Source of the DNA: Erythroxylum novogranatense
Taxonomy: Eukaryota; Streptophyta; Magnoliopsida; Malpighiales; Erythroxylaceae
NCBI GenBank assembly: GCA_029891385.1
Contig: CM057228.1
Coordinates: 56,025,783 to 56,089,782 of the forward strand
Reading direction: 5' to 3'
DNA: 64,000 nt
How positions within the stretch are numbered: position 1 is the stretch's first letter; each line of letters starts with the position of its first letter. The translations under genes were made by a program, and so were the position numbers. Positions 45,655 to 59,435 of this stretch are shown here, piece after piece. The notes under the pieces are model-generated. The model did no database searches. It was not told the origin of the DNA and saw only the letters and a program-made list of their open reading frames with translations.

Positions 45655-46119
45655 GCTCTAATACTACTTGTTAAGAAAGACTTTAAATCCTAAATTCTAC
45701 AATCATGTCAAACCATCATGAACAAAAATCGAAATCAGAAGTGAAAGCGTACCTGATTGTATTGTTGAATGAATTCCCTTGAATTATGCGGTTTAATCTT
45801 CCGAATTGATACAGAACGTAAGGAATTCTTTTCTGATGATGGGATAGCAGAAAAAAAAGTTATATACAATTTGAGGACCATAACCCTTTTATATCTAATA
45901 AGTTTCCTTTATTTCTAATTTAGCCTATCATTAAATTAGATATTATATATTGAGTATCTAAATATATGACCACACAATTTATATATTTATCATTTAAGCC
46001 CATATTAATTTTAACCAAATTAGACCACTTTTATATTTGGGCTAAGTCTTTTATGATAGATACAACTTACAATTATTATTAATTTTAATATATACATAAT
46101 AAGCCCATATATCCTCACA
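45655..46119 (-). repeat. Copia-like LTR with adjoining PBS remnant
   Basis: gctctaatacta (45655-45666) is the reverse complement of a degraded PBS. tgttaagaaag at 45669 and atatcctcaca at 46119 would be the LTR ends (minus: TGTGAGGATATATGGGC ... CTTTCTTAACA), about 451 bp. No partner LTR was found, and the TSD is untestable. Confidence 0.4.
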
Positions 46120-49100
46120 GTTTCAGATTCTTAAGACTTGCTAAAGCACTTTGAAACAGCCCAAGGTTGTCAGGCGGTCCCTATTCGATGAAGTCATTCA
46201 TTTTTCCTCCCGTTTGTCAAACTTTTGTACTATTCCAATGGGTTGAAAGCTCCAAGCTGTTAGAAAATCAGGTTAGGCTCCGATTTAAATTGTAGCGGAA
46301 TAATCATAATTTTTTTTACTTTTGATTTCTCAAAAATTAAGATTTATTTAATTCTATAAAATGATTAACACAAATCATAATAGAGTATAAATTTAATTCG
46401 TACCATATTTTGAAGCTTGATTTTCATCTTGTTGTATCCATCGAACCATTTTTGAAACCGATCCATCTCAACCAGCGTAGCCACACAAGTGTCCAACCTC
46501 TAACGGTATCCATGGAATAGGTTGAGAAACTCTGTAACTCTTACAAAAAGGGTTAAGTATGAAGTGCTAGCTCCATAGAGCTCAAGCCTATTTATAATAA
46601 GTTTTGGGCGATTTAGTAATTTAATTGAAATTAAATATTAATTTCAATTAAACTTTAATTCTGAGATCCATTAGGTTTCCAAATATATTGACAGCGATTA
46701 TAAATTCTAATTATGAATTATAAATTCTAATTCTAATTCATAATTAGAATTAGGTAAATTAAAACTCTTTTTAATTTATCTTTAATTATCTAATTAAACA
46801 ATTTATAATTATAGATCAAGATTAGCATCTAGCAACGCATCATGATCACCCAAATATTTAGAAATGTTAAAGTGGTTTTGACTAATCTTTCCATCCATGA
46901 TCTTTCCGTATAATTCAATCATTTCATTAACCAATGTTCTAATTAGATATAGAGCATGAAATTAATGTCTATTCTATTTTCAGTCCAATTATATTAGTTC
47001 TCCGCCATTAGCTATTGTTTTAATTAACTATATTTGTAAATTATTTACAAAATATCATTCCATATTGGCTAAAGATTTTTTGAATCAATATTAATCGAAA
47101 ACAACAGAACATACTCCCTAATTACTTTAGGGTGATGAATTCTATCTTGATTATTCAACTATCTTCATATAGTTCATGTTACATCCAATGACTACCAATT
47201 AAATAACCTCTGATAAAAATGATCATAAGTAGTATCAAAACATAGTAATCTCCATATAAGATAAATTTGATGACCTTAAGTCAAATGATCACTTATACAA
47301 TCATCACAATGAAAATTCTATAGATTTATGAGTAATGTTCCAAATGGATATCTTATATCAGGTTTTTTCAGTGAACTTGTTCTTTAACAAGCACCCATAT
47401 GTTTGTTTAAGTATCTCTATACTTTAGCCTGTGAGATCGACTTCTTCCTTCTTAACAAAAAAACATAACATATGTTAACCTTTTTCGTTTTATTAATGTC
47501 CAATCTTAATAGAATAATAACTAGGAATATTTAGGAGTATTACATAAATGTAACATGCATCTCATAATTATAATCTCATTGTATTTTTATTTACAACGTA
47601 TAATTATTCCATAAACCTTATCATATACATTTAAACATGTACAAAAAAATAATGACTTTTAAATAATTTGTCACTAGACAACAACTAAAGCGATTGGCTG
47701 TGGGACATAAACTAATAATCTTCCACTTACACTAAGTCAATCGTTTAAATATCTTATACCATATCAACAGATGACGATTTTTTTGCTATAGTAATGAGAG
47801 AATTCTACATGATTCTTTATAGTGAGCACTTGCTTAAGTCTTACAATTGGGATCTTAATTATCATCATAATTAAGAGCATTTGCCTAAACACATTCTTAG
47901 ATCCTTGATAAGACGTTAGCTCCTTATGCGTGCCCAATGTCTCTAATGTTTTGCAGTACATTATTGTCTTAAACAATGCAAAAAAACTATATCAAGTTCA
48001 CTAAAGAACTTGTTGATCCAGTTAACAATTTCTACTAAATGAAAAATGTATTATGGCTTAATTAACAGCCATTACTACGTTGGAACCTTTTCAATCCTAA
48101 ATGATATTGTTCTAAGTAAATAAACCTTAATTAGGATTTACTTCTAAAGTTATATCCTTATCATTTTGAACTTAAATATCAAATCATACATAAAGTAATG
48201 AATATCTTTAATACTTCACAAGTATCGATATTTTAAATACTAAACATCTTTAGTGCATTTTATATGCACTAAGACTTAGAAAAAGTCAACAACATCCAAT
48301 CTATCTCTATAGATCTTATTCTCATAATTAAGCTGTTATCTTTTCATATCTAACTATAGTTGTTATTGAACAGTTATGTGTTTAATAATTAAAAGTTAGA
48401 AATGTTGTTCTCTATGAGCAATATGTCTCTACATACTCCCACTGAAGAGGACAACTATACTCCCACTAACCTTTTTATAGAAGTGATAAATTCACAATCA
48501 TTTCCAAAACAAACTCTTTGAATTCATCATGAAAGTGAATCTTTCAATATCTCGTAGTCTTTCAACTATACATCAAATGTATCATTAAAGGCATTAGTTC
48601 CAATTAGATGTATAGTCATGAGATTTGAACCTTTCAAATTCCTTCTTACTCCTACTACTTATCTTGAGAATCATTCTCTTATAAGCATACATTGAACCAA
48701 ACAATTTGTTCAATGAGTCTGTAAGATTATATCCAACTTTTTGGATATCTCATAACCTTTTATTATCCAATTTAGTTTTAAACTAAATGGATAATGTATG
48801 CTTCAACCAAGCATCACTTTCTAAAATCATTAACTTTGACTCTTTCAAAGACTTAGCATCTCATATCTAATATGAAATCTAGCTAATTGATTCAACTGGA
48901 ACTATAGAAAGTAAGTTATTTTACTAGGCATCGCTATAGAAGAAATAATATTACATCCTACACTATCTCATATTATCTGTTACTTCTTACATAAATCTAT
49001 AACCTTATGGAATTTTTGTTATGAAGGTATTTACTAAAGAATCTCATTCCTTATAGATGTCTGAAAATATAAAACTAGCCACAAGGATCTCATCGATGTG

Positions 49101-51437
49101 CTTCAGCATTCTCAATGCTTAATTTCTACTTAGATTTAAAAGTTTGCACTTTTTCAAAATTTTAAATCATCATTTTATTTAATACATATGACTATATCAA
49201 CTAAATTCATTAGTAAAATAATAAAATATAATATTATCTTTTATGAATTGTTATTCCATCTAATACATCCTTGTATAAAATTTAACACTTCAATACCATC
49301 ATCATCCTTTCACCAAAGGTTGTTTTGGTTTTTCTTTAACTTTACAGGTTTCATAAGTTCTATACAATTTATAATCAAAATGATACACATATCATTATAT
49401 GTAACTTTATGATTGTTGTTTTATTGATTTAACCAACATGACATAAAAGGATTGTCTCAGTTATCTAACCTTTTATTCTTGCAATTTATGTTAAGTCTTT
49501 TTTAATCCAACACATACAAACTCTTTGTATAATATTGGATCAACTACTTTTACTTAACAATCTATTTCTAACCATGCATTGCATAATACAATAATGTTGA
49601 ATATAAATTCAGTATCAAACACCATATACATGAATTAGAAATATATATGATCTTTATCATATCACATATAAGCAAGAAAAAAAATCATGCAATAATTTTC
49701 TCCCAGTGACAACTATCATCATATTGTTGCTAAGCCTTTAGTTGTAGTCCACCATTATATTTTTAGTAGGCCAAATTATGTGGAACAATTTCATCAAGGT
49801 ACTATACCTTTTAGCTTTACTCAATGCAACCTCTTGCATCTTTCTATCATGGTGTTGACATACATCTTACACGTTATCATCAAAGTTTATGAGACATTTG
49901 TCAACTTAAAATGCCAATACATTTTTGTCATCTATATAATTTTGACATATCTCTAAAACTTTTTTACCGAATGCTTAACAGTGATTATAGCGTAATAACA
50001 TAATGGACATACAATTTTCTATCTAACTTTGAAGAACTCTTCTTAAACATATCCTATGTCTAAGAAATTGGGTTCACTAACTTAGTATCAGCTATACTAA
50101 ACAAGGTAAATTCCACTAAGAACAAATTATAAGTGTAAGGAAAATCAAGCAATCAATTATATGCCTTGACTACTAAATAAGATTAGGACTTTAATCATGC
50201 ATTTGATTACTCCCACTATTTTATTCAGAATAATAGCCCTCACTACTATTCAGAAAGATTACTTTAATCTCTCTAGTAGGCTAGGACCCCATTCAAACAT
50301 AGTTGATCTTAAGTTTACTCAACAAACCAACTAGACTTAAATTAGGTAGATAACAATTTTATCAATCACATCTTATGTGACTCATAGATCCATTAAGTGA
50401 CAACTCTTGCAAAAATATATCTTATATGTCATTCCTAACCCTGCCTCTAAATTCACGTGATCATGAGTTTGCTTATCCAAACCACACAAATTTAGTTAAG
50501 TAAAACCCACTATTATAAGATTAAATATATTAGGGTTAAAAGGGCCATGAGTTTACTTAGTAAGCCTTACAATAAATAGAACCCTGGTTTATTCTTATAT
50601 TAATGGAAGGCAACAATCACATTCTTAATGTGTGCTTAATATCTTAACGAGGGATTTTAATTTCATTCATCTTATCAAACGCAAATTGCATGTAAAATAT
50701 CACACATATAAAAGATACAAATTATCATGCATCCAATATAGATATCAACCATATAAATAAAGTATGCAATATATACACTCATAATCAAATTATATGCATA
50801 AAATATCAAGGTTCGTATGATTCTAGTTATTGATCTTCATAATCTAAAATAACATTTCCATCTTCTTGGAAAAATTAAATTAGACTAAAACCATTGATTC
50901 CTAAAAAATTAAATTCCTATTCTAAATAGAAATTTAATTTGATTTGAAAATAATTTTCAAATTCAATTGGAAACTATTTTAAATTTTCTTTAATCCTTTA
51001 ATAATAATTTAATTGAAAAAATTTCAATAGATTATTCTTCTTACTTATTATAATTTAGAAACAAATTTTTTCAAAATTATATAAGTAGCATATTCTAATC
51101 CAATTAGAAGACTATTTCTAATCTCATTATAAATTACTATTTCTCTTCTCATTAGAAGCTGCTTTTCTTTAATTAGAAAACTATTTTTAATATAGAAGAA
51201 ACTATTTTAAAATTAAATAAAACAATTTTAAATTTAATTTAAAAGTTATTATGTATTATTTATTTAAAGATTTATTTCTTGACTAATTACAAAACCTTTA
51301 TTTAACAATTTAGAAAACCATTTTAAAAATATTAAAGAAAGTTCTTTTTCTTGATAAATAAATGAAAACACTTTTCATTTCTTTGGTTTTGACACTAAAT
51401 ATTATGTGGTTCACCAGATTCACAAAATGATTGGGAG
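46120..51437 (-). other. Long AT-rich non-coding tract, probable degenerate LTR element
   Basis: No coding segment recognised on either strand. On the minus strand AAGTGGAAGATTATTAG / TTTATGTCCCACAGCC (about 47725-47690) looks like the purine tract and start of a copia LTR that could extend left to tgttagaaaatcagg at 46259. Repeated 'ctcccact' words (48436, 48458, 50209) are typical of such remnants. The right end is where R5 begins. Probably a large non-autonomous element or copia relic. Confidence 0.4.
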
Positions 51438-51822
51438 TGTTAGGGCAATAAAATGGAAGCTACTGTTGTAGCGCCCCCTTACCGTAGGGTACACATCGGG
51501 ACACCCGACAGGTATTCCACGATAAAGGCGCACTACCAGAACAATTTCCACTAATATCCACATGGCATCGCAGTAAAATAAATCACAATATAACCGAAAT
51601 CAGTAAATTAAAATCCAAAATGATAATCATTTTATACAGTCATCCAATGTCAGAATAGACCAGTCTATCAGTCTCCTAACAAAACCAAAAAGGAAACTGA
51701 TACAAACATCTATCCTAAGTCATCCTCAAAATGCTAACCCGGTGACCGACACATGTGCCATCGTCTCACAAAGTACCGCACGGCAGAAAAGAATATCTTG
51801 AAGCTAGAGTCTACTCTATCAT

Positions 51823-53453
51823 CTGAAAAAATATGATGCAATTTTGGGTGAGTTTGCGAACTCAGTGGGAAACCATCATCGATGGTTCACTCAAATCATG
51901 CATTACGCAAATTGCGACAAAGACTACACAAGATAATATCAATTAATGATATATCTACGATTTACTGATAGTATATAATAGTATACATAACGATTATACG
52001 ATGTACAGTCTATATCAAGATATCGATACGAATATTACGATACCACAAGATCACATCACAATTCTGAAGAAGTCATGGCACCACATTCGGTGACCATCAT
52101 ACAATTTGGCGCTTTAATCAATCATGTATATGATGCATATGAGACTCTTTCCGGTTATTGATGTTGTGCCCAAGTGCTCATCAAGCTTGATGGGGACGCG
52201 CGTGTGATTTCTCCCTCGGGCTAGGCCCGACAATGCGATGTTCGAGCTCGAGGCTCTTTTCAATGAAATTAGCAACTTGGGACACGCCCATTATCGATCA
52301 TGCATTTATGCATGCGGTGCAATGTTCAAGAAAATTCAGATTGAGAGCTCAAGATATGGCTATAAAAGCCCGAAGAGTGTATCTCTCGAAGACAAGACAA
52401 GAATTTAGTATTCAATGATTGATAATTTACGATGTATGGTATTCAGATCGATGTCATATATCGGTACAATTCATTCGGTAAAACATGCAATTCAATCCAA
52501 TACATACCAATAATCATACAAGAGTCATAGTTCATCTTTGCATGTACTTCACACGAGCATGTAAACAATCAGAATTTGAGAAACCAACTAGGTTACTCAC
52601 CGTTACTTCGAAGCTCTTGCTCGAAGTCCCAAAGAATGTCCGTGGAGCGATGATCCAACGGTGCCTCTATAACGATGAGAGTACAATCCCATTACTAGAT
52701 GCTAAATTAAGCAGTTCGATGTCGTATGTATCGGTGAAATGATGTACAATGCATGTTCACGATTTTCGGTGCTAAATCCCAATTTCGATACCTTGTACTC
52801 AATTTTAATTAGTCATCCGGTTGGTCGACAATACTTGATTCAATCCTATGATTCAGTCCAATTTCCCATATTCATACTTCTTATAACAATTCCTATTCAT
52901 TGGGTCACGACCTCTATTGCAAATTTCCAATTAAAACTCCAATAGTCTCAATTTGACACTTAGGTCACACTATGAATCATAATTGACCTCAATCTCTATA
53001 ATTCAGTACCATTTAAATCGAATCTAATTCCATAATTATTCTCGTTGTAGGCCTCTTTTCTTAGGTCATAACAAACTGAATCGCCTCAATCGAGGTCTAC
53101 ACCAAAAGTTATGCCCAAAAACCAATTTTAATTCAATGAAACAGTCCTTCGCCATGCGGCATCGCGTCTCTTGCCACGACCAAACGGATTCATCGCTCGC
53201 GTAATAACGAGTTCGGACAATGGCGCTTCGCCATGGCGTCATTTAACGCTTCGCCGCAGCGTAATCTAATATAAATTGCATTGCGTCAAGGCAGCAAGAA
53301 GTCACGGCGAGAGCGGCAACGAACTCGCCGTCTTCTCCGATCCATTTCTCAATAAATCCACCATTAAATCACTCCAACCACTCAAATCTACTCTAATAAA
53401 AGCTAAATGCAGTAGGAATCATAAATAACAACATTAAAGCTCTTAAAACTTAC
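51823..53453 (-). other. Candidate LTR intron, R6 3' LTR
   Basis: Donor TTTG|GTAAGTTTT and acceptor ATATTTTTTCAG|ATGATAG after GAGTT-cgca-AACTC. Length 1631. The sister LTR keeps both ends. Confidence 0.45.
53152..53335. repeat. GC-rich island, R6 3' LTR
   Basis: cgccatggcg-type and cgcttcgcc words. The copy in the 5' LTR (about 58350-58540) differs by many short indels at CG sites. Confidence 0.75.
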
Positions 53454-54205
53454 CAAATCACAGATCAATCCGCAAACTCTCAAAATCCACCGTAAACCCT
53501 AGAATCCTTCAAACTCAACGATTCACTAATCCCAGAGCCTCTAACCTTTACCAATCATCATAAACATGTTAGATTAACACAATAAAGGAGAACCATAAGA
53601 AGAAATCAAGGATCTCTCACCGTTGGAGGAAAATCGAAAACGCCGTAGGAGAAGAGAAAGAACGAAGAGCCTTTCCCAATTTTTCCCCAACTTGTCAATC
53701 CCTAGCTATTTATAGACCTAAGTCTCCATATCACCCAAATTTCGCCTCTAAATTTCAATGTTTCAACGTAGTTATTTCCTATCGTAGAAATTCTAATATT
53801 TCCATTACCGTCGGACCATTCTTTCAAGATTATCTGAATAATCATCGGTCTCTCAATATTTCCTATCGGGCATTATCTCCGAATCTCCGAAAAATCTCCT
53901 ATAAGCCACTATAAAATACCGATTACTTAAACTATTCTAAATCAATCATTTGAACCCAATTACTTTTAATTCCTCATTTAAATCCCAATCCAAATCGTCC
54001 TCGGTTCCATCGTCCAAATCAATTGATCGGTCTCAATTTACAATTATATACCGAAATCATGAATGCATGTACCAATAAATATATGCATATGCAGAATATG
54101 TTCTCTATGATCGAGGCCGATAGCATGCTCATCGGTGAATGCGGTGAAATCCTATCACCGTCCCAAATTACCGAATACCCTTGGTCACAGTAACGGGATG
54201 TTACA

Positions 54206-54219
54206 ATTCACCCCTCCTA
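54206..54219 (-). other. R6 polypurine tract
   Basis: The reverse complement TAGGAGGGGTGAAT adjoins the 3' LTR start. Confidence 0.85.
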
Positions 54220-55580
54220 ATTAAAATTTCCTCCTCGAAATTTCATATACAATAGGTCTCGGATAAGGGAATTAGTTCGCTCCTTTCTATTCTGATTGTC
54301 ACTTATTTCCTTATAATTATCAGCAATTCCTCACATTCGGTACATTAGAAACACATTTATCGATCTTAACACCGCTTATTAATCCGATCCATATAACACT
54401 TTACCAATCTATTTATACAACGGTCACATAGAAACCATTTAATAACTAATTCAGTCTTCTTATTTACCTTTATCTTAATGGACTCTACGAATATCGGTCT
54501 CACTTTTGTTTTAATAATCCGCGTCATCGATTATCTCTACTTAATAACTATTCAATTTCACCCTCCAAATCTCTTATTACTCTTCCTGCACTCTATTGCT
54601 GAAACATGACACTTCGATGATTCCTATAGATTTTTCTAACAGATTTCTTTAGCGAAGAAACACATATTCAATCACAAGATGACCCACAACATTATACTTG
54701 TCCCTAGATACATCAATACGTATTGCACTATATCAACTAATTGCCTCAAAACCTTTATCGACATTTCATGAATATTGTCACATCTCTAATTTAAAACAAT
54801 ATGATTAATACTTCTACCATGTCTCATTTACCATCATCGGTCACACTATGTACACATTTTCCTTCAGACTTTTTGTCTTTTAGGATAAATCCAAAGACTC
54901 AATAAATTTTCAATAACTCCAAATTCAATACACATAATCTCATAATCAGATCGGCCCATCACAACACATTCGACACATATTCCTTTACACTATTTTCCCT
55001 TTACGATTCGAGAAGCCTATTACACGTCGGGTTCCTTACGTTGACGTATTGCATATTTCCTCGAGAATGTAATCTATCTCTCACACTTGAGTTTCCACTA
55101 GAATCAGTCTCCCAATAACGACTTTTTATTCATTTCAATTTATTTCGATCTATCCTTTCGTTGTTACATTCTTGGTTATCATTATCCCATCAAATCCAAA
55201 GATCCACTACGACCTCGAGGCACAAAGCAAAGCGCAATCAATCACCCATCCACAAAATCATATCTATTCGCTTCATACAATGTACTACTTAGAGGAGTAC
55301 TCACCTTCAATCCTAATCAGAACTTTTCACTATCCACATGCAGTTTATATACTAAAGGCGATGCAATGCAAGACAACAAAATGCATGTATTTCAAACCAA
55401 AATTAAAAGCATACCCGCTGACAAAGATCCGGGAATCTGGGCCTCGCCGAATCATGGCATAGACCACGGCCCGAGATCGCTGTCTGCACGCTCAGTCCTC
55501 GACCTCAATGCCGATCCCTACGCTGACCTCGACCTTGGCCTCGGCCTCTCCATCCGGATCCACTTCCACGGCTCGATGCA
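54220..55580 (-). other. R6 internal non-coding region
   Basis: No pol-like or other coding segment recognised on either strand. It would be 3' leader/tail of a non-autonomous element. The + strand frames at 55172-55815 are shadows. Confidence 0.6.
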
Positions 55581-55589
55581 CCGGTATTG

Positions 55590-56577
55590 CTACAGATCTT
55601 CCGGTCATGGCGCATCGGGCCCCATAGTCTCGGCGTTCCTCACTGGTGGTCCATCGAACCACACCTCAAGCATGCTCCAGATAACCATCGGCACTCTCCA
55701 TCGCCTCTTGCCACAATGTTCACACAGAGGAATAAATTGCCTCAACCTCGACATCGCCTCCATCACTACCGATGCAGGCGAAAAACTCTCTCTCGTCCAT
55801 GACCCATCGGTCTAGCCCCTCCGCGGACTGAAGGGCCTACTACGTCAGCATCTTGTACTCTCGCCAAGATTGCTCGCTATCACTGATCTCTTATGCGGTC
55901 CCCGACCGGCCTCGGTCATCTGTTGTCTCAAGAATGCTCTATCCTCATCTTTGCAGCCCTCAGTTCAATGAAATTTCCCATATCAGACCTGGCCAAGAGG
56001 GTACGGATCTCTAGATTGAGTCCTCAAACGCCGACACTTGTCGACCTCGAAGCCACCGGTGAAGAAGCATAAACCAACAAATCGTTGAATCGCGACTCAT
56101 AGTCGGCCACGGCCAATCGCCTGCCTCAACTCTAGGAATTCCTGTAACTTCATATCCAGATAGATCTTGGGCATGAAGTTGTCTTTGAAAGCCCTCAGAA
56201 AGTCAGTCCATGTCGACATGCAGGCACGGTGGTACCGCCGGAACAGTCTTCCACCACTGATATGCAGAACCCTGTAACAGAGAAACCGCGTAGTCGAAAC
56301 GCTCATCCAGTCACAGTCCATCTGATCGAGGACTCTCTCAGTCCTCTCTAGCCATCCCTCGGCCTCCGCAGGATCGGTGCTACCATAAAAGTCAACGCCC
56401 CACCTTTCGCGAAGAATCGTATCTCCGTTCCCGTCTTGCAGGAACTCGAGGAGGCAACTCCTCTGAACGAGGCGCAGGAGACTCCCTACTAGCTCCTACC
56501 GATTCTAGGTCAGCTGGTGACTCAACTCGATCTCCCAGTACGGATGACCTAAAAGCATAAGAAATTCGATCGCCCAC
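55590..56577 (-). pseudogene. R6 gag pseudogene
   Basis: Reads leftwards from 56577: a short Ser/Pro/Arg-rich N-terminus (56577-56392), the capsid-like core containing STWTDFLRAFKDNFMPK (about 56215-56165) and MKLQEFLELRQA, then YESRFNDLLVYASSP (about 56085-56050, after a frame change). A degraded zinc-knuckle region with CEHCGKR (about 55725-55700) follows. It is recognisable as Ty3/gypsy gag. It would assemble particles, but stops and frame changes disable this copy. Confidence 0.8.
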
Positions 56578-56629
56578 TATCCCTTCAGTAATTTCAGCTT
56601 AATTTCACTAATCCCCAAAAGATGCCAAA

Positions 56630-56645
56630 CCATGCTTTGATACCA
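56630..56645 (-). other. R6 primer binding site
   Basis: TGGTATCAAAGCATGG on the minus strand, five bases inside the 5' LTR, fits the initiator-Met tRNA type with one change. This fixes the element's minus orientation. Confidence 0.88.
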
Positions 56646-56650
56646 CTTAA

Positions 56651-59430
56651 TGTAGCGCCCCCTTACCGTAGGGTACACATTGGGACACCCGACAGGTATT
56701 CCACGATAAAGGCGCACTACCAGAACAATTTCCACTAATATCCACATGGCATCGCAGTAAAATAAATCACAATATAACCGAAATCAGTAAATTAAAATCC
56801 AAAATGATAATCATTTTATACAGTCATCCAATGTCAGAATAGACCACCTATCGGTCCTAACAAAACCAAAAGGAAACCGATACAAACATCTATCCTAAGT
56901 CATCCTCAAATGTTAACCCAAATTGACCGACACATGTGCCATCGTCTCTTCAAAGCATTTCGCACGGCAGAAAAGAATATCTTTGAGCTAGGAGTCTACT
57001 CTATCATCCTGAAAAAATATGATGCAATTTTGGGTAAGTTTGCGAACTCGGTGGAAACCATCATCGATGGTTCACTAAATCATGCATTACGCAAATTGCA
57101 TGCAAAGACTACATAGTAATATCAATTAACGAGATATCTACATTTGATGAGTATATAATAGTATACATAATAAAGGTACGATGAGTCTATGTCAAGATAC
57201 GGTATCGATAATGATATTACATTCACGAGATCACATCACAATTTGATGAAGTCATGGCACCACACGATTCAAATGACCATCATACAATTTGGCGTTTAAT
57301 CAATCATGTATATGATGCATATGAGACTCTTTCCGGTTATTGATGTTGTGCCCAAGTGCTCGGTTAGTAAGCAGATGGGGGGACGCGTCGAGATTTTCCC
57401 CCTGCTAGGCCCGGACAAGATGCGATGTTCGAGCTCGAGGCTCTTTTCGATGAAATTAGCAACTTGGGACACGCCCATTATCCGATCATGCATTTATGCA
57501 TGCAAAGGCAATGTTCAAAAAATTCAGATTCAAGAGCTCAAGATATGGCTATAAAAGCCCAAGAGTGTATCTCTCAAGACAAGACAAGAATTTAGTATTC
57601 AATGATTCAAGAATTTACAAATGTATGGTATTCAAGATGTCGTTGTCATGTATCAAGACAATTCATTCGGTAAAACATGCAATTCAATCCAATACATACC
57701 AAGAATCATACAAGAGTCATACGAGTTCATCTTTGCATGTACTTCACACGAGCATGTAAACAATCGTGAATTTGAGAAACCAACTAGGTTACTCACTGTT
57801 ATTCCGAAAGCACGCTCGAAGTCCCAAAGAATGTCCGTGGAGCGATGATCCAACGGTGCCTCTATAATGATGAGAGTACAATCCCATTACTAGATGCTAA
57901 ATTAAGCAGTTCGAAGAATACGTATGTATCGGTGAAATGATGTACAATGCATGTTCACGATTTTCCGGTCTAAATCCCAATTTCGATACCTTGTACTCAA
58001 TTCTAATTAGTCATCCGGTTGGTCGGCAATACTTGATTCAATCCTATGATTCAGTCCAATTTCCCATATTCATACTTCTTATAACAATTCCTATTCATTG
58101 GGTCACGACCTCTATTGCAAATTTCCAATTAAAACTCCAATAGTCTCAATTTGACACTTAGGTCACACTATGAATCATAATTGACCTCAATCTCTATAAT
58201 TCAATTACCATTTAAATCGAATCTAATTCCATAATTATTCTCGTTATAGGCCTCTTTTCTTAGGTCATAACAAATCTGGAATCGCCTCAATCGAGGTCTA
58301 CATCAAAAGTTATGCCCAAAAAACCAATTTTAATTCAATGAAACAATCCTTTCGCCATGCAAGATCGCGTCTCGTCATGACCCAAACCGATTCGCTCGCC
58401 ATGGCGTGAGCATTGCTCGCCATGGCTAATAACGAAGTTCGGACAATGACGCATTGCATGGCGTCACGACGCCGCCATGCGTAATCTAATATAAATTTTT
58501 GCCGTCTGGGCAAGAAGTCGCGGCAATGAGCGATTTAACTCGCCGTCTTCTCCGATCCATTTCCTCAATAAATCCACCATTAAATCACTCCAACCACTCA
58601 AATCTACTCTAATAAAAGCCATAAATGCAGTAGGAATCATAAATAACAACATTAAAGCTCTTAAAACTTACCAAATCACGATCAATCCGCAAACTCTCAA
58701 AATCCACCGTAAACCCTAGAATCCTTCAAACTCAACGATTCACTAATCCCGAGCCTCTAACCTTTACCAATCATCATAAACATGTTAGATTAACACAATA
58801 AAGGAGAACCATAAAAGAAATCAAGGATCTCTCACCATTGAGGAAAATCGAAAAACGCAGTAGGAGAAGAGAAAGAACGAAGAGCCTTTCCCAATTTTTC
58901 CCCAACTTGTCAATCCCTAGCTATTTATGACCTAAGTCTCCATATCACCCAAATTTCAGTCTCTAAATTTCAATGTTTCAACGTAGTTATTTCCTATCGA
59001 GAGAAATTCTAATATTTCCATTACCGTCGGACCATTCTTTCAAGATTATACAAATAATCGATCGGCCTCTCAAATATTTCCTATGCAGGCATTATCTCCT
59101 AATCTCCAAAAATCTCCTATAAGCCACTATAAAATACCGATTACACTTAAACTATTCTAAATCAATCATTTGAACCCAATTACTTTTAATTCCTCATTTA
59201 AATCCCAATTCATCCGTCCTCGGTTCATCCGTCAATTAATTCAATGGGTCTCAATTTACAATTATATACCGAAATCATGAATGCATGTACCAATAAATAT
59301 ATGCATATGCAGTAACATGTTCCTCTATGATCAGAGGCCAGTAGCATGCTCAGTCAGTGAATGCAGTGAAATCCTATCAGTCTGTCCCAAATTACCAGAA
59401 TACCCTTGGTCACAGTAACGGGATGTTACA
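56651..59430 (-). repeat. R6 5' LTR
   Basis: Sister of 51467-54205. The TATA word has decayed to TCATAAATAG (58930-58921). Differences from the 3' LTR are dominated by CG versus CAG/CAAG length changes (for example 59336-59400 against 54114-54175). Confidence 0.92.
57008..58671 (-). other. Candidate LTR intron, R6 5' LTR
   Basis: Donor TTTG|GTAAGTTTT at 58671 and acceptor TTTTTTCAG|GATG at 57008. Length 1664. Confidence 0.45.
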
Positions 59431-59435
59431 ACTGT

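Larger units (their letters stand above)
51467..54205 (-). repeat. R6 3' LTR
   Basis: Minus-strand modules: TATA (CTATAAATAG, 53715-53706), donor TTTG|GTAAGT at 53453, GC island 53335-53152, 'CATAACTTTTGG...CTCGATTGAGGCGATTC' (53120-53075), hairpin and CTCACCC (51880-51850), TTTTTTCAG at 51823. Confidence 0.92.
51467..59430 (-). mobile_element. R6: gag-only LTR element (TR-GAG-like)
   Basis: Two LTRs (51467-54205, 2739 bp; 56651-59430, 2780 bp), perfect TSD actgt (51462-51466, 59431-59435), PBS and purine tract. The 2.4 kb internal region has gag but no PR, RT, RH or IN. It must have used another element's enzymes. It sits in the R5 3' LTR. LTR ends TGTAACATCCC...GGGCGCTACA relate it to S1/S4/R7. 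Confidence 0.93.

Noticed and set aside
47764..47976. 70-codon minus-strand frame
   Set aside because: No recognisable domain in an AT-rich transposon relic.
55172..55815. Plus-strand open frames of 96-149 codons
   Set aside because: They are antisense shadows of the R6 gag/leader region with no domain.
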